A stretch of DNA of 64,000 nt from Rhodosorus marinus (Eukaryota; Rhodophyta; Stylonematophyceae; Stylonematales; Stylonemataceae): positions 1,178,001 to 1,242,000 of the forward strand of contig JAMWBK010000004.1 of the NCBI GenBank assembly GCA_029953675.1. The letters run 5' to 3'. Below, one piece after another: positions 30,599 to 41,116 of this stretch. A program made the position numbers and the translations under genes. Position 1 is the stretch's first letter; each line of letters opens with the position of its first letter. The notes beneath the pieces were generated by a model. It ran no database searches. It saw only the letters and a list, made by a program, of their open reading frames with translations, and was not told the origin of the DNA.

Positions 30599-31082
30599 TA
30601 GATCTACTGTCCATCGGTTTTCGGAAACCGCATCACACAAAAAAGTCAAACCCGAATCAACCCAGAACTGTTGGTTGATAAAAAAAAGACCATCCATCTA
30701 AAAACAGCAAGGGGCTCGTCTAGGTTGGATGCTGAAGAAATTCGTAAGACGATCGGTTGACCAGTCTGTATCATTCAGTCAATATCAGCTGTCGGAAGTG
30801 GCGTTTTGTTTTTCGTTTGGGGTATACTTTCGTGAAGCTTCCTGGAAGGACCGTTGCGAGTTTGCCCTCGGCTACCTGAGGGCAGAGTATCCGAGAACGA
30901 ATTGAGCAACTGAACTCAACTCTTTGCATCCAAGCCTCTCTGCATTTCGGCAATACGCGAATGGGTTTGTTTCGCCAGCGTACTCATCGGATGGATAGAT
31001 GGGTGGATGGCACGCCTATCTCGCCATTCCCATCGATAGTCCCCGAACTGCAGCGAATATAGTCTTCTTGGCTCGGAGTAAC

Positions 31083-31270
31083 TTCAATCTTGACGTGATC
31101 CTCATAGAATCGACGGTGTCCCGATTTGCACTAGGAGCAGGGTAAGTCAGCCTTGACGAGCTCCTCGTAGAATCGCGGAATCCCGAATTGCACTAGGAGC
31201 AGGGTAATTTCAGCCTTGCGTGCTCCTCATAGAATCGAGGAATCCCGAATTGTACTAGGAGCAAGGTTTT
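31083..31270. repeat. Tandem repeat, ~63-bp unit x 3
   Basis: Three successive units share CCTCATAGAATCGA.G...TCCCGAATTGCACTAGGAGCAGGGTAA, with 10-15% divergence. No coding role is evident. Confidence 0.8.
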
Positions 31271-31546
31271 CTTGGTCAGTCATTTCCCCGTCCAACCCCC
31301 GGGGATCCAGACACCATGCGAATAGTGGATTTCAGCCACGATATCGTTGACCTTCCGCTTGAGGAGCGCTACTACGTCCGATCGCCGTTCGTGATTCGCA
31401 ATGAACCAGACTCAACGAAGTTGAATAGCCGGGCCCACGGGAGTGCTACATAGCCTGGATGAATCGTTCTCGTCTCCGCCAAAGCTTAGACCAGAGTCAG
31501 TGATTGGCCCATCCAGTACATGGTGTCCATAGTCCTCCATAACAGC

Positions 31547-31858
31547 TCATCCAAGAGAATTGTCTGAAGCTTCTCCATGGACTTCATCTTTCGGAATTTC
31601 TGCTACAGGACGGAGCATTTGATCCATTCCTCGATCTTGAGCAGCTGCCCGAATACAACCAATAGCGAGTACCACCTGGTGACTGTTGTGCAGCCACACT
31701 GCAATAGCTTGCTTCCCCGTGCTTGTGGCAATGTCCTTCCGGAGAGCGCTGCTTCTTCGGATCATCTTCGCCACGTGAAATGAACTGTCCGAAATCTCTC
31801 CGAACTTTCCTACTTTGACCATGACTGCTCGGACAAGAAGGTTGGTCTGATGAGCCAA
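31547..31858 (-). CDS. Hypothetical exon, unidentified
   Basis: An open frame of 103 codons with protein-like composition and no low-complexity sequence (TNLLVRAVMVKVGKFGEI, KQAIAVWLHNSHQVVLAIG, DQMLRPVAEIPKDEV). A possible acceptor (CATCAG) lies just before TNLLVRA. I do not recognise a family, and upstream or downstream exons could not be assigned. It could be an exon of a minus-strand gene or a chance frame. Confidence 0.3.
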   Translation of the reverse strand: MAHQTNLLVRAVMVKVGKFGEISDSSFHVAKMIRRSSALRKDIATSTGKQAIAVWLHNSHQVVLAIGCIRAAAQDRGMDQMLRPVAEIPKDEVHGEASDNSLG

Positions 31859-32120
31859 ACAAGTACCTACGCGAACACAAATCCAAATTCAATACCTCAA
31901 ATCTGTAATCCAAAGTGTTCGTAACGAACATACGTCTCGAAGAGAGGGCGAACTAGTCATCAAGTAATAAGCCAGCACCATAAGAACGAGGTTTACCATC
32001 GACAAGTACGTAGCTGGAAACAGTACTTTCTAAACATAATTTAATCGGCTACTAAACAAGCGTCAAAGAACGATCGAAAGAGTTATCCTATCCGTGCGCT
32101 GCGAAATTGCTTATTTGCGA

Positions 32121-32342
32121 TTAACCCTCTCCCGTAGGACTCCACGACCAGTCGCCTCGCCTTGTCGGTCGTAAGGCCGACAATAGTCCCTCTACCTGCC
32201 TGATTGTCTCGAGAATATCCTTCGACAGCTTCTCTGCTGTTGCAGTAACAGGAGAGGAATGCAAGTCCGGCAGACAGAGTTGCCCATCTTCCCTCACACT
32301 GGCCACGCTAAGCGTGCTCACCAGCGACCGTTGTCCAACCAT
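32121..32342 (-). CDS. Hypothetical exon, unidentified
   Basis: A 73-codon frame with a helical segment (ATAEKLSKDILETIRQVEGLLSALRP) preceded by CLPDLHSSPV. The helix faintly resembles the heptad style of Mediator subunit 21 proteins, but this is too short to claim. It may belong with the frame at 31547-31858 to one spliced minus-strand gene; the joins are not resolved. Confidence 0.3.
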   Translation of the reverse strand: MVGQRSLVSTLSVASVREDGQLCLPDLHSSPVTATAEKLSKDILETIRQVEGLLSALRPTRRGDWSWSPTGEG

Positions 32343-32714
32343 CCACCACGATTGTGCATTTCTTGGGACTGTTCAGGAAGCCTGCCAACTCCTTTTCGCC
32401 ATTTCCAACAAGCTGTCCAGTGTACTACCCGCGAGTGTATGCCTATCCGGTATCGCCGCGTCGAACTGAAAACCCGTTGCCTAGTCCCGAAAGTAAGGGA
32501 AGTTTGCAACACTACACCCAGAAACGGACGCAAGTGGGTCAGCCTCCAGAACGCAACAATTAGTTCCCGCGCTATCCCTCTCTGTATGGGAATTGCCGAG
32601 TGTGAGCCAAGGATTTGTAGGGATTGGAGCAAGTTTAGTTAAACGAAACAATCCCCATAGTCAGGGTCAGCAGGAGCTCTCATTCTGCTTCATTCTTTCG
32701 GGAGGGGACATCCT

Positions 32715-34345
32715 CCTGCAGTTAAAATTCTCTACGCCGGATTCCGAACGCATCCGTGCACGCGGAGACGCGACTCCCAGAGCCCAGTCCACCATCAGGA
32801 GGATCACGAGGGACCTCTTTTTCCTCAGCAATCACAGGATCAAGCGCGGCAGGCACAGGACCAGCAGCTGTTTTTTCGCGGGGCCGCGAGCCCGGGAAAA
32901 ATCGGCTTGCCAGCCGCCAGCCGCCAGCCGCCAGCCGCCAGCCGTGGGTGCGGTCGGCAGGGAGACTGGTACAAGATGACATCGCCGATTGGAGCTCGAG
33001 AAACAAACCGCGGGCACTTTCAGAGACGCTAGAGTAGTAAAACCACACCAGAGTGTAGATCATCGCTGGAAAGACTGAACAATATCGGAAACTAGACACC
33101 CAACGCGCTCAACGTCGGGAGGGAGGTGCCCCAAGACCCAACCACGGCCGCTGGTTGGGTAAAAGCTCGGTTAAAGAGGCCTAGACCGCCTAGTCGTAGG
33201 GGTAGGCCCACTTGGGCACGAACGATATCACGGGTGGGGCACTGAAAATGACCCAACTCCTCATCTAAGAAATATACCAGCTCTCCAAAGCTCTCGTCGT
33301 CGGCACGGGTTGCTAGCCACCGGCCCAAGGGAGTCGGGAGCGAGCGGAACCAATAGGTGAGCCGCTGACCGCAACAATATCAGTACAGCAACAACGAAAA
33401 TAGCAAGAAGCCGCGAGGCAGCCGACCGAGCTCCGAGACCAGTTGCCGGTGTTTTCTCAGAATTTGCGGCAACACACCCTCCACAAACGACGCGGACCCA
33501 CAGAGGGTGCCCAGGTGGACAAACCCTGCCCGGCGCAAATATCCCGGAAACGCGCGGGGTCCTGCTGCTCTTGAATATCCACTCCTCCCCAGTAGAACGA
33601 CTTCGCATGATTGACTTCGAGATCGACGAGGGATGCCAGTGTGTGGAGACGATCGTCAGCCACCGCGAGGGTATCTGGAGGCTCAATGAGGCAGACATCA
33701 TCGTGGCAACCCACTGTGCGGACCTCCGGGAACTCTGAACGCAGGCTAAGCAAAACGACCTGAAGCCCACACGCGGGCAAAAAAGACGCCAACGGGTCAC
33801 CCTGTTGAACCCCGGTCCGCGACTCGAGGGAGTGCGAGGAAGGGCCGAGGGGTGCCATAAGTTGTCCCTTGACCCATCAAAAGAGAAAAGGCTACTGGAC
33901 TGGACTTTACTAGACTTGGACTTTACTGGACTTTACTAGCATAGCCTGAAGCGCTACGGGGGAAAAGTCGCTTGCGCGACGAAAAAAATTCTTGATGCGC
34001 GAGTGTTGGTAGCTAAGCCCGGTCTCCTTTAGTAAAAAGCGAAAAGAGAGTTCGTACAAGACAGAGCTACCTCGCGGACTTTACTAGCATAGCTGAAAGG
34101 CTACTAACAAAGGGAAAAGCTGCCGGGAAGACCTGGCGCACCACATGCTTAATGGCCGGTCGAGAGACACGATTAAAACCAATACTAAAGTCGACAGATA
34201 ATAACCCGTAATCCGGTGAGTAGGCCAGATCCCGAAGAGGCATGGATAGCAATTCACCGCCGCCACGATAGCCCACGCCCAACTGCGCGTGTCCAAAAAA
34301 GCGACGGGATTCGGGGACCAAAATCTGGACCAACTATTGACATTG
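32715..34345 (-). mobile_element. Internal fragment of a family A-type element, decayed, with a B insertion inside
   Basis: It matches ORF2 from ILVPESRRFFGHAQLGVGYRGG (34333) through motif A VDFSIGFNR and motif B GVQQGDPLASF (~33800). Motif C is mutated to CHDD in place of YHDD. The match continues through the thumb (LPLRLGGLGL) to the linker near 32725. The linker holds a CCAGCCG microsatellite (~32910-32942). Neither the ORF2 3' part nor the 3' UTR is present, which is unusual for 5'-truncating elements. A 199-bp family B insertion splits it at 33897-34095. Confidence 0.75.
33897..34095 (-). mobile_element. 199-bp family B tail-type insertion with 10-bp target-site duplication
   Basis: Flanked by AAAGGCTACT at 33887-33896 and 34096-34105. 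On the minus strand it contains a B terminus (GCTATGCTAGTAAAGTCC), then ~120 nt of unrelated sequence, then the usual B 3' UTR end and several GTAAAGTCCA-like units. Two B tails therefore lie in one insertion, as in the head-to-tail pair at 27.4 kb. Confidence 0.75.
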
Positions 34346-34508
34346 GATCAGGTCCTATTCCGGCGAAGCGACCTGAAAATCAGCTAAGATGATTTTGTTC
34401 GAGGAAGGAATGAAACAACAAAGCGGAATTGAGAGTTACCATTACACTCGGGCGCGTAAAACTATGTTCGTACATCGATTATCACGTAGTTGAAATTAAC
34501 CCCCGGAG

Positions 34509-34811
34509 CTAGTAAAGATGTATTGAGGGTCTTGGATAATTCACGTGGAGACTGACTACCTTCTTGTCAACGGATACTTGCGTATTCTCTTCGCCTTCCA
34601 ATCCTCGGCCTGACGAGCTACGCTTATCTTGGTTCGTGCCAGATGGTTTTTTTTGTTGACGCTTCACAACGCGTGGCTGAACCAGCAGGTTGGTATTGCC
34701 CATTGAAACAGCGGAGATCATCTTCGTAGCTTCCTGTACCCCAAACCTGTACCCATCTTCGAAGGCTAGTCTACAGTCGCGCTCTACAAACTCTGCGAGC
34801 TTTCGAAGGAT
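34509..34811 (-). pseudogene. Possible host exon cut by a family B insertion
   Basis: The minus-strand frame ends at 34509 and reads LAEFVERDCRLAFEDGYRFGVQEATKMISAVSMGN, then a Lys/Ser-rich tail. It runs straight into the family B copy starting at ~34812. A second protein-like minus frame lies just beyond the insertion (35417-35214: WKKISTQLKQRSQLDIVIAIGE). Together they could be one gene interrupted by the element. No family recognised. Confidence 0.35.
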
Positions 34812-35082
34812 CCTGTTCCAGCCATTCATTGTGGAAAGCTTTGGTCACGTCGATAAGTCGGGTTTAGAGTGGTTGCGGAAATGTTTTGCTGAGCATCCTA
34901 CTGAATATTTGGCGCTCTTGAGGCGTTTAAGTGTCTCCCTTTGGCGATATTCCAGCGACATGCTTTCCGAGGCGCGCCATCGGCGCCTGGGGTTGCATAC
35001 TTCCCTCCCTAGTTATTAGTTCATCTTCACGCCTTGCGTAGCGCTTCAGGCTATGCTAGTAAAGTCCAGTAAAGTCCAGTTT
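34812..35082 (+). mobile_element. Family B copy, 5'-truncated
   Basis: It starts within FQPFIVESFGHVDKSG, continues to the B stop (35019), the 3' UTR and two GTAAAGTCCA units. It is almost identical to the B copies at 10.4 and 27 kb. No convincing target-site duplication was found. Confidence 0.8.
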
Positions 35083-35699
35083 AAGTTAGTTAAAAAGACT
35101 CCAGATCGGTGTAAGATGCTACATGCCAGTGGAAACAGTGTCCGGACATGGATTGCGTTTTAGCGAACCGTACCACGGCATAGTCGTCGTTTCAAATCCA
35201 CTTGCACTAGTGCTTATGCGTCCGCTTTGCGCTCTAGACGTTCCGTGCTACTGGGAGGAAAGCTTTGTTGCGACTTGATCAAGTCAGCCAAACCCTTCAA
35301 CGGAGAAAGGCACAATTGGAAGTCATTCTGTTCTCCGATGGCGATCACGATATCTAGCTGGCTTCTCTGCTTCAACTGTGTACTAATTTTCTTCCAGGTG
35401 ACCCAATTATTTCCCATCCTTTCTTTAGAGTTTCAAAATACTCCCGTATATCCCCACCAGCTCAAAGGACTACTTTCTGCTTCGTTTTCTTCTTTCTTCT
35501 TGCAGTCTCACAAACTTCCCTATTGATACGCTAACCATTCATTCATTCATTGATACGCGCCACCCTGCTCCTGAACCCTCGAAAACGGGTTCACCGTCCT
35601 GTTCCCCAATAAAAATGTGGCAAGGCCATTAAAATTTACACCCGAACCCATCCAAATGCTAAACGGACGAAGTGGAATCGTCTATTCCTGTATCCCCGA

Positions 35700-36362
35700 C
35701 TAATTCGGCTCTGGCTCATCGCCTGGTACCACTGGTCATTGAGTGCTTTGGGTTTATGGACTCCCTTGGTTCTCGTTGGCTTTCGGGAGTTGTTCCGCGA
35801 ACGCCGTGACCGTCGCTAATCGCTGTTTACCCGTCTAAGTTTCTTGCTGCGATTACATGCCCTGTGGCAAGCGCCCATCTGACGGCTGCCGCCCGCCGCC
35901 GGGGAGCAGCTGCTTCGGCCCTTCGCCGCGTGAAGGAACGACGGTATACTGAGAGTATGGCCAGCCCGCCTTGAGCTGAGGGTCGCTCCCACCGGTTCCA
36001 GCCTTTCATTGTGGGAAGCTTTGGTCAGGTGGAGAAGTCGGGTTTGGAGTGGTTGCGGAAATGTTTCACTGAGCATCCTGTTGAATACTTAGAACTTTTG
36101 CGGCGCTTAAGTGTCTCTCTGTGGCGATATTCGAGCAGCATGCTTGCCGAGCCGCGCCATCGGCGCCTGGGTTTGCACGCTTCCCTACCTAGTTCTTAGC
36201 TCCTTTTCACGGTTTGCGTAGCGCTGTAGGCTATGCTAATAAAGCCAGTTTCTTGCTGTGGTGTATGAACGCTGCATTGATGTCGCGATCTTCGCCGAGC
36301 TTAGTCCTTTTTTCCCCTCGGGGTTTTTTCCGTTAGTCTCCGCTTGAACAAATTCGTTCGAT
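35700..36362 (+). mobile_element. A2-type copy split by a nested B copy
   Basis: The A2 coding remnant 35700-35849 (GGCTCTGGCTCATCGCCTGG...) stops at TTTCTTGCTG and resumes after the B insertion at 36249 with the same 10 bases. It then runs through TTCGCCGAGCTTAGTCC, CCCCTCGGGG and the box GTCTCCGCTTGAACAAATTCGTTC. It is the older host of the nested insertion. Confidence 0.75.
35850..36248 (+). mobile_element. 399-bp family B-type copy nested in A2, with 10-bp target-site duplication
   Basis: TTTCTTGCTG at 35840-35849 is repeated at 36249-36258. The insert carries the B endonuclease C-terminal part (from CGATTACATGCCCTGTGGC), the stop near 36199, the B 3' UTR and a single tail unit (AATAAAGCCAG). 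It has an in-frame stop, so this is a somewhat older B subfamily member. Confidence 0.85.
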
Positions 36363-36469
36363 TCCCCAACCAAGTCGGTGGGGATAACGACCCTCTTTTT
36401 GCACATTTCCCCACCTAGGGGTAAGCAGTATCGAAAAACTCTTCCCATTTGATCCAGCCCTACTGACCG

Positions 36470-36635
36470 TCCTTTTCATTCACTGACCGTCTGTCCAAAC
36501 GTTTTTTTCCCGCTTAAGTTTCTCGCTGCGGCGTATGAACGCTGCTTTGATGTTGGAGGGGCGCGATCTTCGCCGCGCTTAGTCCCTTTTCTTTCCCTCC
36601 GGGCTTTTTCTTCAGTCTCCGATTAAACCAATTCA
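36470..36635 (+). mobile_element. Truncated A2-type copy
   Basis: It covers the last ~25 codons of ORF2, a TTTCCCTCCGGGC hairpin and the box CAGTCTCCGATTAAACCAATTCATTC. A short B-like terminus (TGCGTAGCTGTTCAGGCTATGCTAGTAAA) follows at ~36692-36722. Confidence 0.65.
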
Positions 36636-36776
36636 TTCACTCACAGTGTGAGTGGACTATCCAAAAGTTTTGGTGCAACCTATTGTTCCGTCTGCGTAGC
36701 TGTTCAGGCTATGCTAGTAAATCCATCCATTTATTCGACTTGCAAACCACCACCATTTATTCGGAAACGTACACAA

Positions 36777-38204
36777 CTAGGTTTGTATAATCCCAACAAT
36801 TCCACCATACAGTCCCAATATAAGGGCTGTAAGTCCTAACATGAATATTACCCCGCTAAGTACAGTGAAAAGGTGCTTCTTTCCCTTTCTCTCTTTGCCA
36901 AACGCATAAATATCAATACCCGCAGGCCAAAGCATCATGGTCTGAGAGGCAATCAGAGAAGAAATAAGAGCCAGATAGATTTCGAAAGATGGAATAGCAA
37001 TATTCAAAAGGGTTTCTAACACAACAACAATGAGGGCCCATAAGAACCACCACAGGAACGCTGCAGGTTTCAAGCTCGTCAGTTTTGCAACCTTATATGG
37101 AGCATTGTCGTTCCCCAGAAAAAGCCGTTTAACAAACGGTTCAGCAGCCCTCTGGATCCCATATATCAGTATTTGACCCTTAATTACAATCGCAATCGAT
37201 ACATGTATGACAACGCAAACATTGGCTACGATCGCAGCAGCCCCTGGCTGAAGCGAGTTCGTGTATGGAGACACCAGCCACGTCGCATCTCCCGCAAGCC
37301 CGTACACTGCAGAACCAGTAGTCGCGTAGAACAGATACGCAAAGGTCTGAGAAATGACTAACGAGTATGGAAAATTCTTAACCAACTTCATCGCACTCAT
37401 TATCTCGAGGAATACGACCGCACCGGCAAAAGCGTATAGAATGTCCATTGCGGCGATTACGCAATCCGACGTTCCGTAGTACGAAAACAAGACTCGCTGC
37501 CCGACCGGATACGCCACTGGATCCTTCACCATGCTCGCAATCACGAAGAACGAAATTCCAATTGGAAGAATGATAGTCACAATGGCAATGATGGAAGTGA
37601 ACGCCATTGCCTTGAAGCTCCTGAGCTGCAGAACAACGAGAGAGACAAATCCAGCGATGATCATCCACTGCGTGAGTGATACAGCGGATCCGCTGAAAAG
37701 TGCACTCCATGCTTGAGCCTGCGTGTAGCTGAACGCGGCGGTGTACAAGAATAGGAGCGGGTACGTGTTGAATCGGGCAAATACCAACCCCTTCTTTCCA
37801 AAGGCACTGAAAAACAATTGCGGGTACGAATGCCCTGATTTGTACTTCTGGTGTCGCAAGCGCCAAAGAAGGAGACCGGCACACAGCGAGAGCCCCCAGC
37901 ACAGCAAAAGCGTAAGATGTCCTGGTATCCATCCAAGCGTCGCGAACGTGTTTGGAATGGTCAGCACTCCCGTACCAACCACATCTACGACAAGCAGAAA
38001 CATTGCAAGGGCAACGCTTAGATTTTCGCAGGTCTCATCTACGGTGCCTCCACTCTCGATGTCTTTGGTGTGCTCCACCGCTTCTTTCAACTCATCGAGC
38101 GACTCATCGGGAACGCCGGCCTCGTCCACAAGGAAGGTGCTCTGCACAGCACACTCATCCGCGAGCTTAGATTCAACTGATGACATTGCACTATTTTCAT
38201 TCAC
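36777..38204 (-). CDS. AAAP-family amino acid permease, copy 3 (diverged)
   Basis: A 475-residue AAAP permease, intact but clearly more diverged than copies 1, 2 and 4, including a six-residue longer N-terminus (MNENSAMSS...). The first Met of the other copies aligns with the second or third Met here, so the start could also be at 38186. The helix pattern is conserved: GTGVLTIPNTFATLGW, PLLFLYTAAFSYTQAQAWSAL, and IYLALISSLIASQTMMLWP. The loop after helix 3 (KSGHSYPQLFFSAFGKKG) differs most. Probably a paralogue with the same general role, perhaps with changed substrate preference. Confidence 0.9.
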   Translation of the reverse strand: MNENSAMSSVESKLADECAVQSTFLVDEAGVPDESLDELKEAVEHTKDIESGGTVDETCENLSVALAMFLLVVDVVGTGVLTIPNTFATLGWIPGHLTLLLCWGLSLCAGLLLWRLRHQKYKSGHSYPQLFFSAFGKKGLVFARFNTYPLLFLYTAAFSYTQAQAWSALFSGSAVSLTQWMIIAGFVSLVVLQLRSFKAMAFTSIIAIVTIILPIGISFFVIASMVKDPVAYPVGQRVLFSYYGTSDCVIAAMDILYAFAGAVVFLEIMSAMKLVKNFPYSLVISQTFAYLFYATTGSAVYGLAGDATWLVSPYTNSLQPGAAAIVANVCVVIHVSIAIVIKGQILIYGIQRAAEPFVKRLFLGNDNAPYKVAKLTSLKPAAFLWWFLWALIVVVLETLLNIAIPSFEIYLALISSLIASQTMMLWPAGIDIYAFGKERKGKKHLFTVLSGVIFMLGLTALILGLYGGIVGIIQT

Positions 38205-38267
38205 AATCCTCCTCAGCTACTGACGCCATCTTAGATAGCAGGCCAGGCTTCAACGCTAATCGGGAGT

Positions 38268-38302
38268 GCCTATAAATCCCCTCTGCGAGAACTTCGCTTA
38301 GC
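38268..38302 (-). promoter_or_regulatory. TATA-like upstream element of AAAP copy 3
   Basis: A diverged form of the 35-bp block (GGGATTTATAGGC on the minus strand), 64 nt upstream of the ATG at 38204. The TATA-like core is kept while neighbouring bases differ. Confidence 0.45.
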
Positions 38303-39680
38303 ATGTTTCTTGCCTAATTTGCTGCGGCGCCTCTTCGAATAACCCGTTCTCGTTTGTTGATCCCAGTTACCGCAAGTCAGGCCTGAAAATTCTCGAAATA
38401 GAACCAAAATACTCACCGCGCACTTGGAAAAGACCCGAGAAGAAAGATCAGCCCCATCGCTTGTACTCGCCTCCTCGCGCTAAAGACGTTGATGCCCAGC
38501 GAAGCTATAGTTGAATGAATGGTTATAGTTAGGGTTGTCATAAAACCGTCCGATTAAAGGCTCCCGGATGCGTCCTATTAAAACAAAGAAAACATAACCT
38601 GGAATGAATTAGGGCAGTCATAAAACGTCCGATAAATTTTATCAGACAACTACGGGAAGTTCATCTATATGTAATAAACAAAAACATTTCGTGCGTAATT
38701 CATAAAACTATTTCAAAAAATGTCTGGTATTGTCTTTTATATAACAGTTCTCCCGTGATTTGCCCTAGAGGGCACCTGAATTCTGTTAGTTCGAGTTCCA
38801 TGTTAAATCTACTAACAGCCGTACTAGGTGTCTTATTGGACGTCACGAGCCTAGCAAGACGCAACCAATCGATAGAGTCTGAAGGAGGCTTAGCAGGCAG
38901 TTGCTGCGGAGCTCTGACAGGGGTCCAACAAGTGTTTTTTTTTTCTTCAATTTCTTCACCAAGCAGTAAAGCTAGTGCAGGAACCTCTGCAATCTTGAAC
39001 TTCAAAACTCGAATACTCATCTAAAACACACCCCCATCTTGGGTTGAACCGCTTAAACTACAGAGTAAATAATGGTGGAAGTTCCGGTTCCATTTAGGAA
39101 TTCCAACAGATCATATCCACCGACATGTGCAACTCGATGTTGGGGTCACCACGTGAGCAGGATTTAGCAGGACTGTACACGTCTCGTGCTGTGCGAAAGC
39201 CCTAAAATCTGATTGAGAGTTCGCTATGGGATATCACTGATATCCCATGAACGTAGCTGATAATATCAGCTACATTGAGCGCACAGTCCGTGGTTGACAC
39301 TAAGTTTGAAGATCTACTGATTCTGTTTACAGAAAAAGCCTGGATTTGCAAAGAGTCCAATCGAAATACTTCGGCAAGCCATACATCCAATCATAATCTA
39401 AGATTTACGTTTCTCACGAACATCTAGGTATATATATATACTAAACATTACCCAATCTATATCTCTGACGTGTTTTATTGGATCACAAACTGTCAGCTTC
39501 TTCAAAAAACAAATTAGCAAGCTCTGAGGTCAAGCAAAATAGAAAATTACCCTGAAATGGTATTTTCGAGCAGTATGCTCAATAGGAGCGTCCATTTCGT
39601 TTTTCACAAGTTTTGGTCACGGAGCTTAAAATATAACTTGGCAAACAAGAGCATGCAAATTGGACATTTTGCCTTGCTGG
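38303..39680. other. Intergenic, no confident gene
   Basis: It includes family A tail traces near 38510 and two copies of a CATAAAACCGTCCGATTAAA / CATAAAACGTCCGATAAA segment (38538-38640). A 106-codon minus frame (38700-39020) has no recognisable features. A GAGCTTAAAATA repeat unit lies near 39620. Confidence 0.4.
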
Positions 39681-39724
39681 ATTTAGCTGCGGTCGCGGAT
39701 GGGCTGCGGCAGCTCAAGTTGATA

Positions 39725-39990
39725 AATCAATAAGCCGAAAATTGGGAATAAATTTGACGACAACTGAAATATACTGTGACAATCAATCATCTCTGAAGTG
39801 GTTCGTTGGTAGTGGAACGTCCTTCCCCGAACACGCGGAGAGAGCATGCAGATATGTCCGAGGCACGAGGAACTGGGAAATGGTACATCTACGTCCATGT
39901 CGTTGGACTAACAATGTTTTTGAGGTTTTCAAAAAAGCGATATCGAGACCAGCACTGCAACGACATTGAAAAGGCTTGGGAGTTGCACAA
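39725..39990 (+). mobile_element. Ty1/copia RNase H fragment, decayed
   Basis: The frame reads LTTTEIYCDNQSSLKWFVG and later HAERACRYVRG, VFEVFKKAISRPAL. This follows the end of copia polyproteins (E.IYCDNQSA, then H...K.IDIRYHFVR, then LADIFTKALP). Key positions after CDNQS are mutated and no other copia domain is adjacent. It is the only LTR-type retrotransposon trace seen. Confidence 0.6.
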
Positions 39991-40199
39991 CGAGGCCTAT
40001 AGATGATGGGATGCGGTGTGTGTCAGCACAGGGTACGGTCTTGTCTGATGCAAGTATCGGATACTGTCTGACACGTAGTCAATATAGGAGATAGTACACG
40101 ATAAGACTGTCATATCAGTTGATACCCCAGCGCAAGATGCGACGCGTGTGGATACCATGACTGATAGCAGTACGTATGCACACTATGAATGAGTCAACG

Positions 40200-40350
40200 T
40201 GTTCATTCGGAGACTGGAAACAAAAAATGAGAGGGGAAAAAGACTATTGAAGGCGAATGTCACGCGCCACCAATATCAAAGCAGTTTCCATACACCACAA
40301 AGGCAACTCAAAGGTGCAAACAGCGAGGAGATGCCGGTCGGGCTCGCACA
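40200..40350 (-). mobile_element. Degenerate family A-type 3' end
   Basis: It has a family A 3' box (CATTCGGAGACTGG on the plus strand), a GAGAGGGG hairpin remnant, and a decayed ORF2 C-terminus with ATCAAAGCAGTTTCCATAC and CAGCGAGGAGATGCCGGTCGG. Confidence 0.5.
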
Positions 40351-40556
40351 CTGAGCGCTTCATGAATATGAGAGTGGAATAAGAAGTCTATAAATACCAA
40401 GCCAGGTGGTCTATTTTGGGGGGAGCCTCCAAGAAAACTAAGTCCTAATGTATGTACGTGGCTTTATTGTTTGCTCACGCACTGTCAGCGTCTTCTAAAA
40501 TCCAAAGAGGAAATCCTAACTGTACGCATCACCGAATTGGTTTTTCTTTTTACTCT

Positions 40557-40586
40557 GGACTTTACTAGCATAGCCTGAAGCGCTAC
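40557..40586 (-). mobile_element. ~30-bp family B tail insertion
   Basis: GGACTTTACTAGCATAGCC followed by TGAAGCGCTA is the extreme 3' end of family B, with no coding part. TACTCT occurs on both sides (40551-40556 and 40585-40590) and may be a short target-site duplication. Confidence 0.5.
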
Positions 40587-41116
40587 TCTGCAACGGGATT
40601 CGCTTCAAGATCGCATTAAAGACGCCTTCTCATACGAATAAAAAAAAAAAGAAGCAAAATCTTGATGTTTCGAACGACGATATACATGGACGAACATTCA
40701 TGGACAAAGAGCACTGTAACGAGTAGATAAGGAGCGCCTTTCTTGAAGATGTAGGAAGTTAGTAAAACCAACACCGGGGGGGGGCAGACTAGCCGCTAAT
40801 TTCTCGGCAAAGGTATCCTAACTATAACAGCCAGTAGTTGATCCTTTATGTCCATGAGTGATCCAAACCCTTCACGAAGATATGGATAGTGCGAGAAGTA
40901 AGCTCAGGACAAGAACACTGCGGGGCAAAAGAGCGGCGACTGCGTGTTATTGTTCGGGATCTTGAGCATTCCATAAAGAATTCTCAATTTTACCGCTGTC
41001 ACGGGCTATCACAACCTGGATTAAGGATACCACCACGTCTGGTTTGTCGGAGGCGGGAATACCTATGCCCAAGTCCGAACTTGGCCCAGCGGTAAAGTAG
41101 CGCGGCCTTAGCTGGT

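Noticed and set aside
31083-31270. CRISPR or tRNA array
   Set aside because: The repeated sequence covers the whole unit, with no unique spacers and no tRNA fold.
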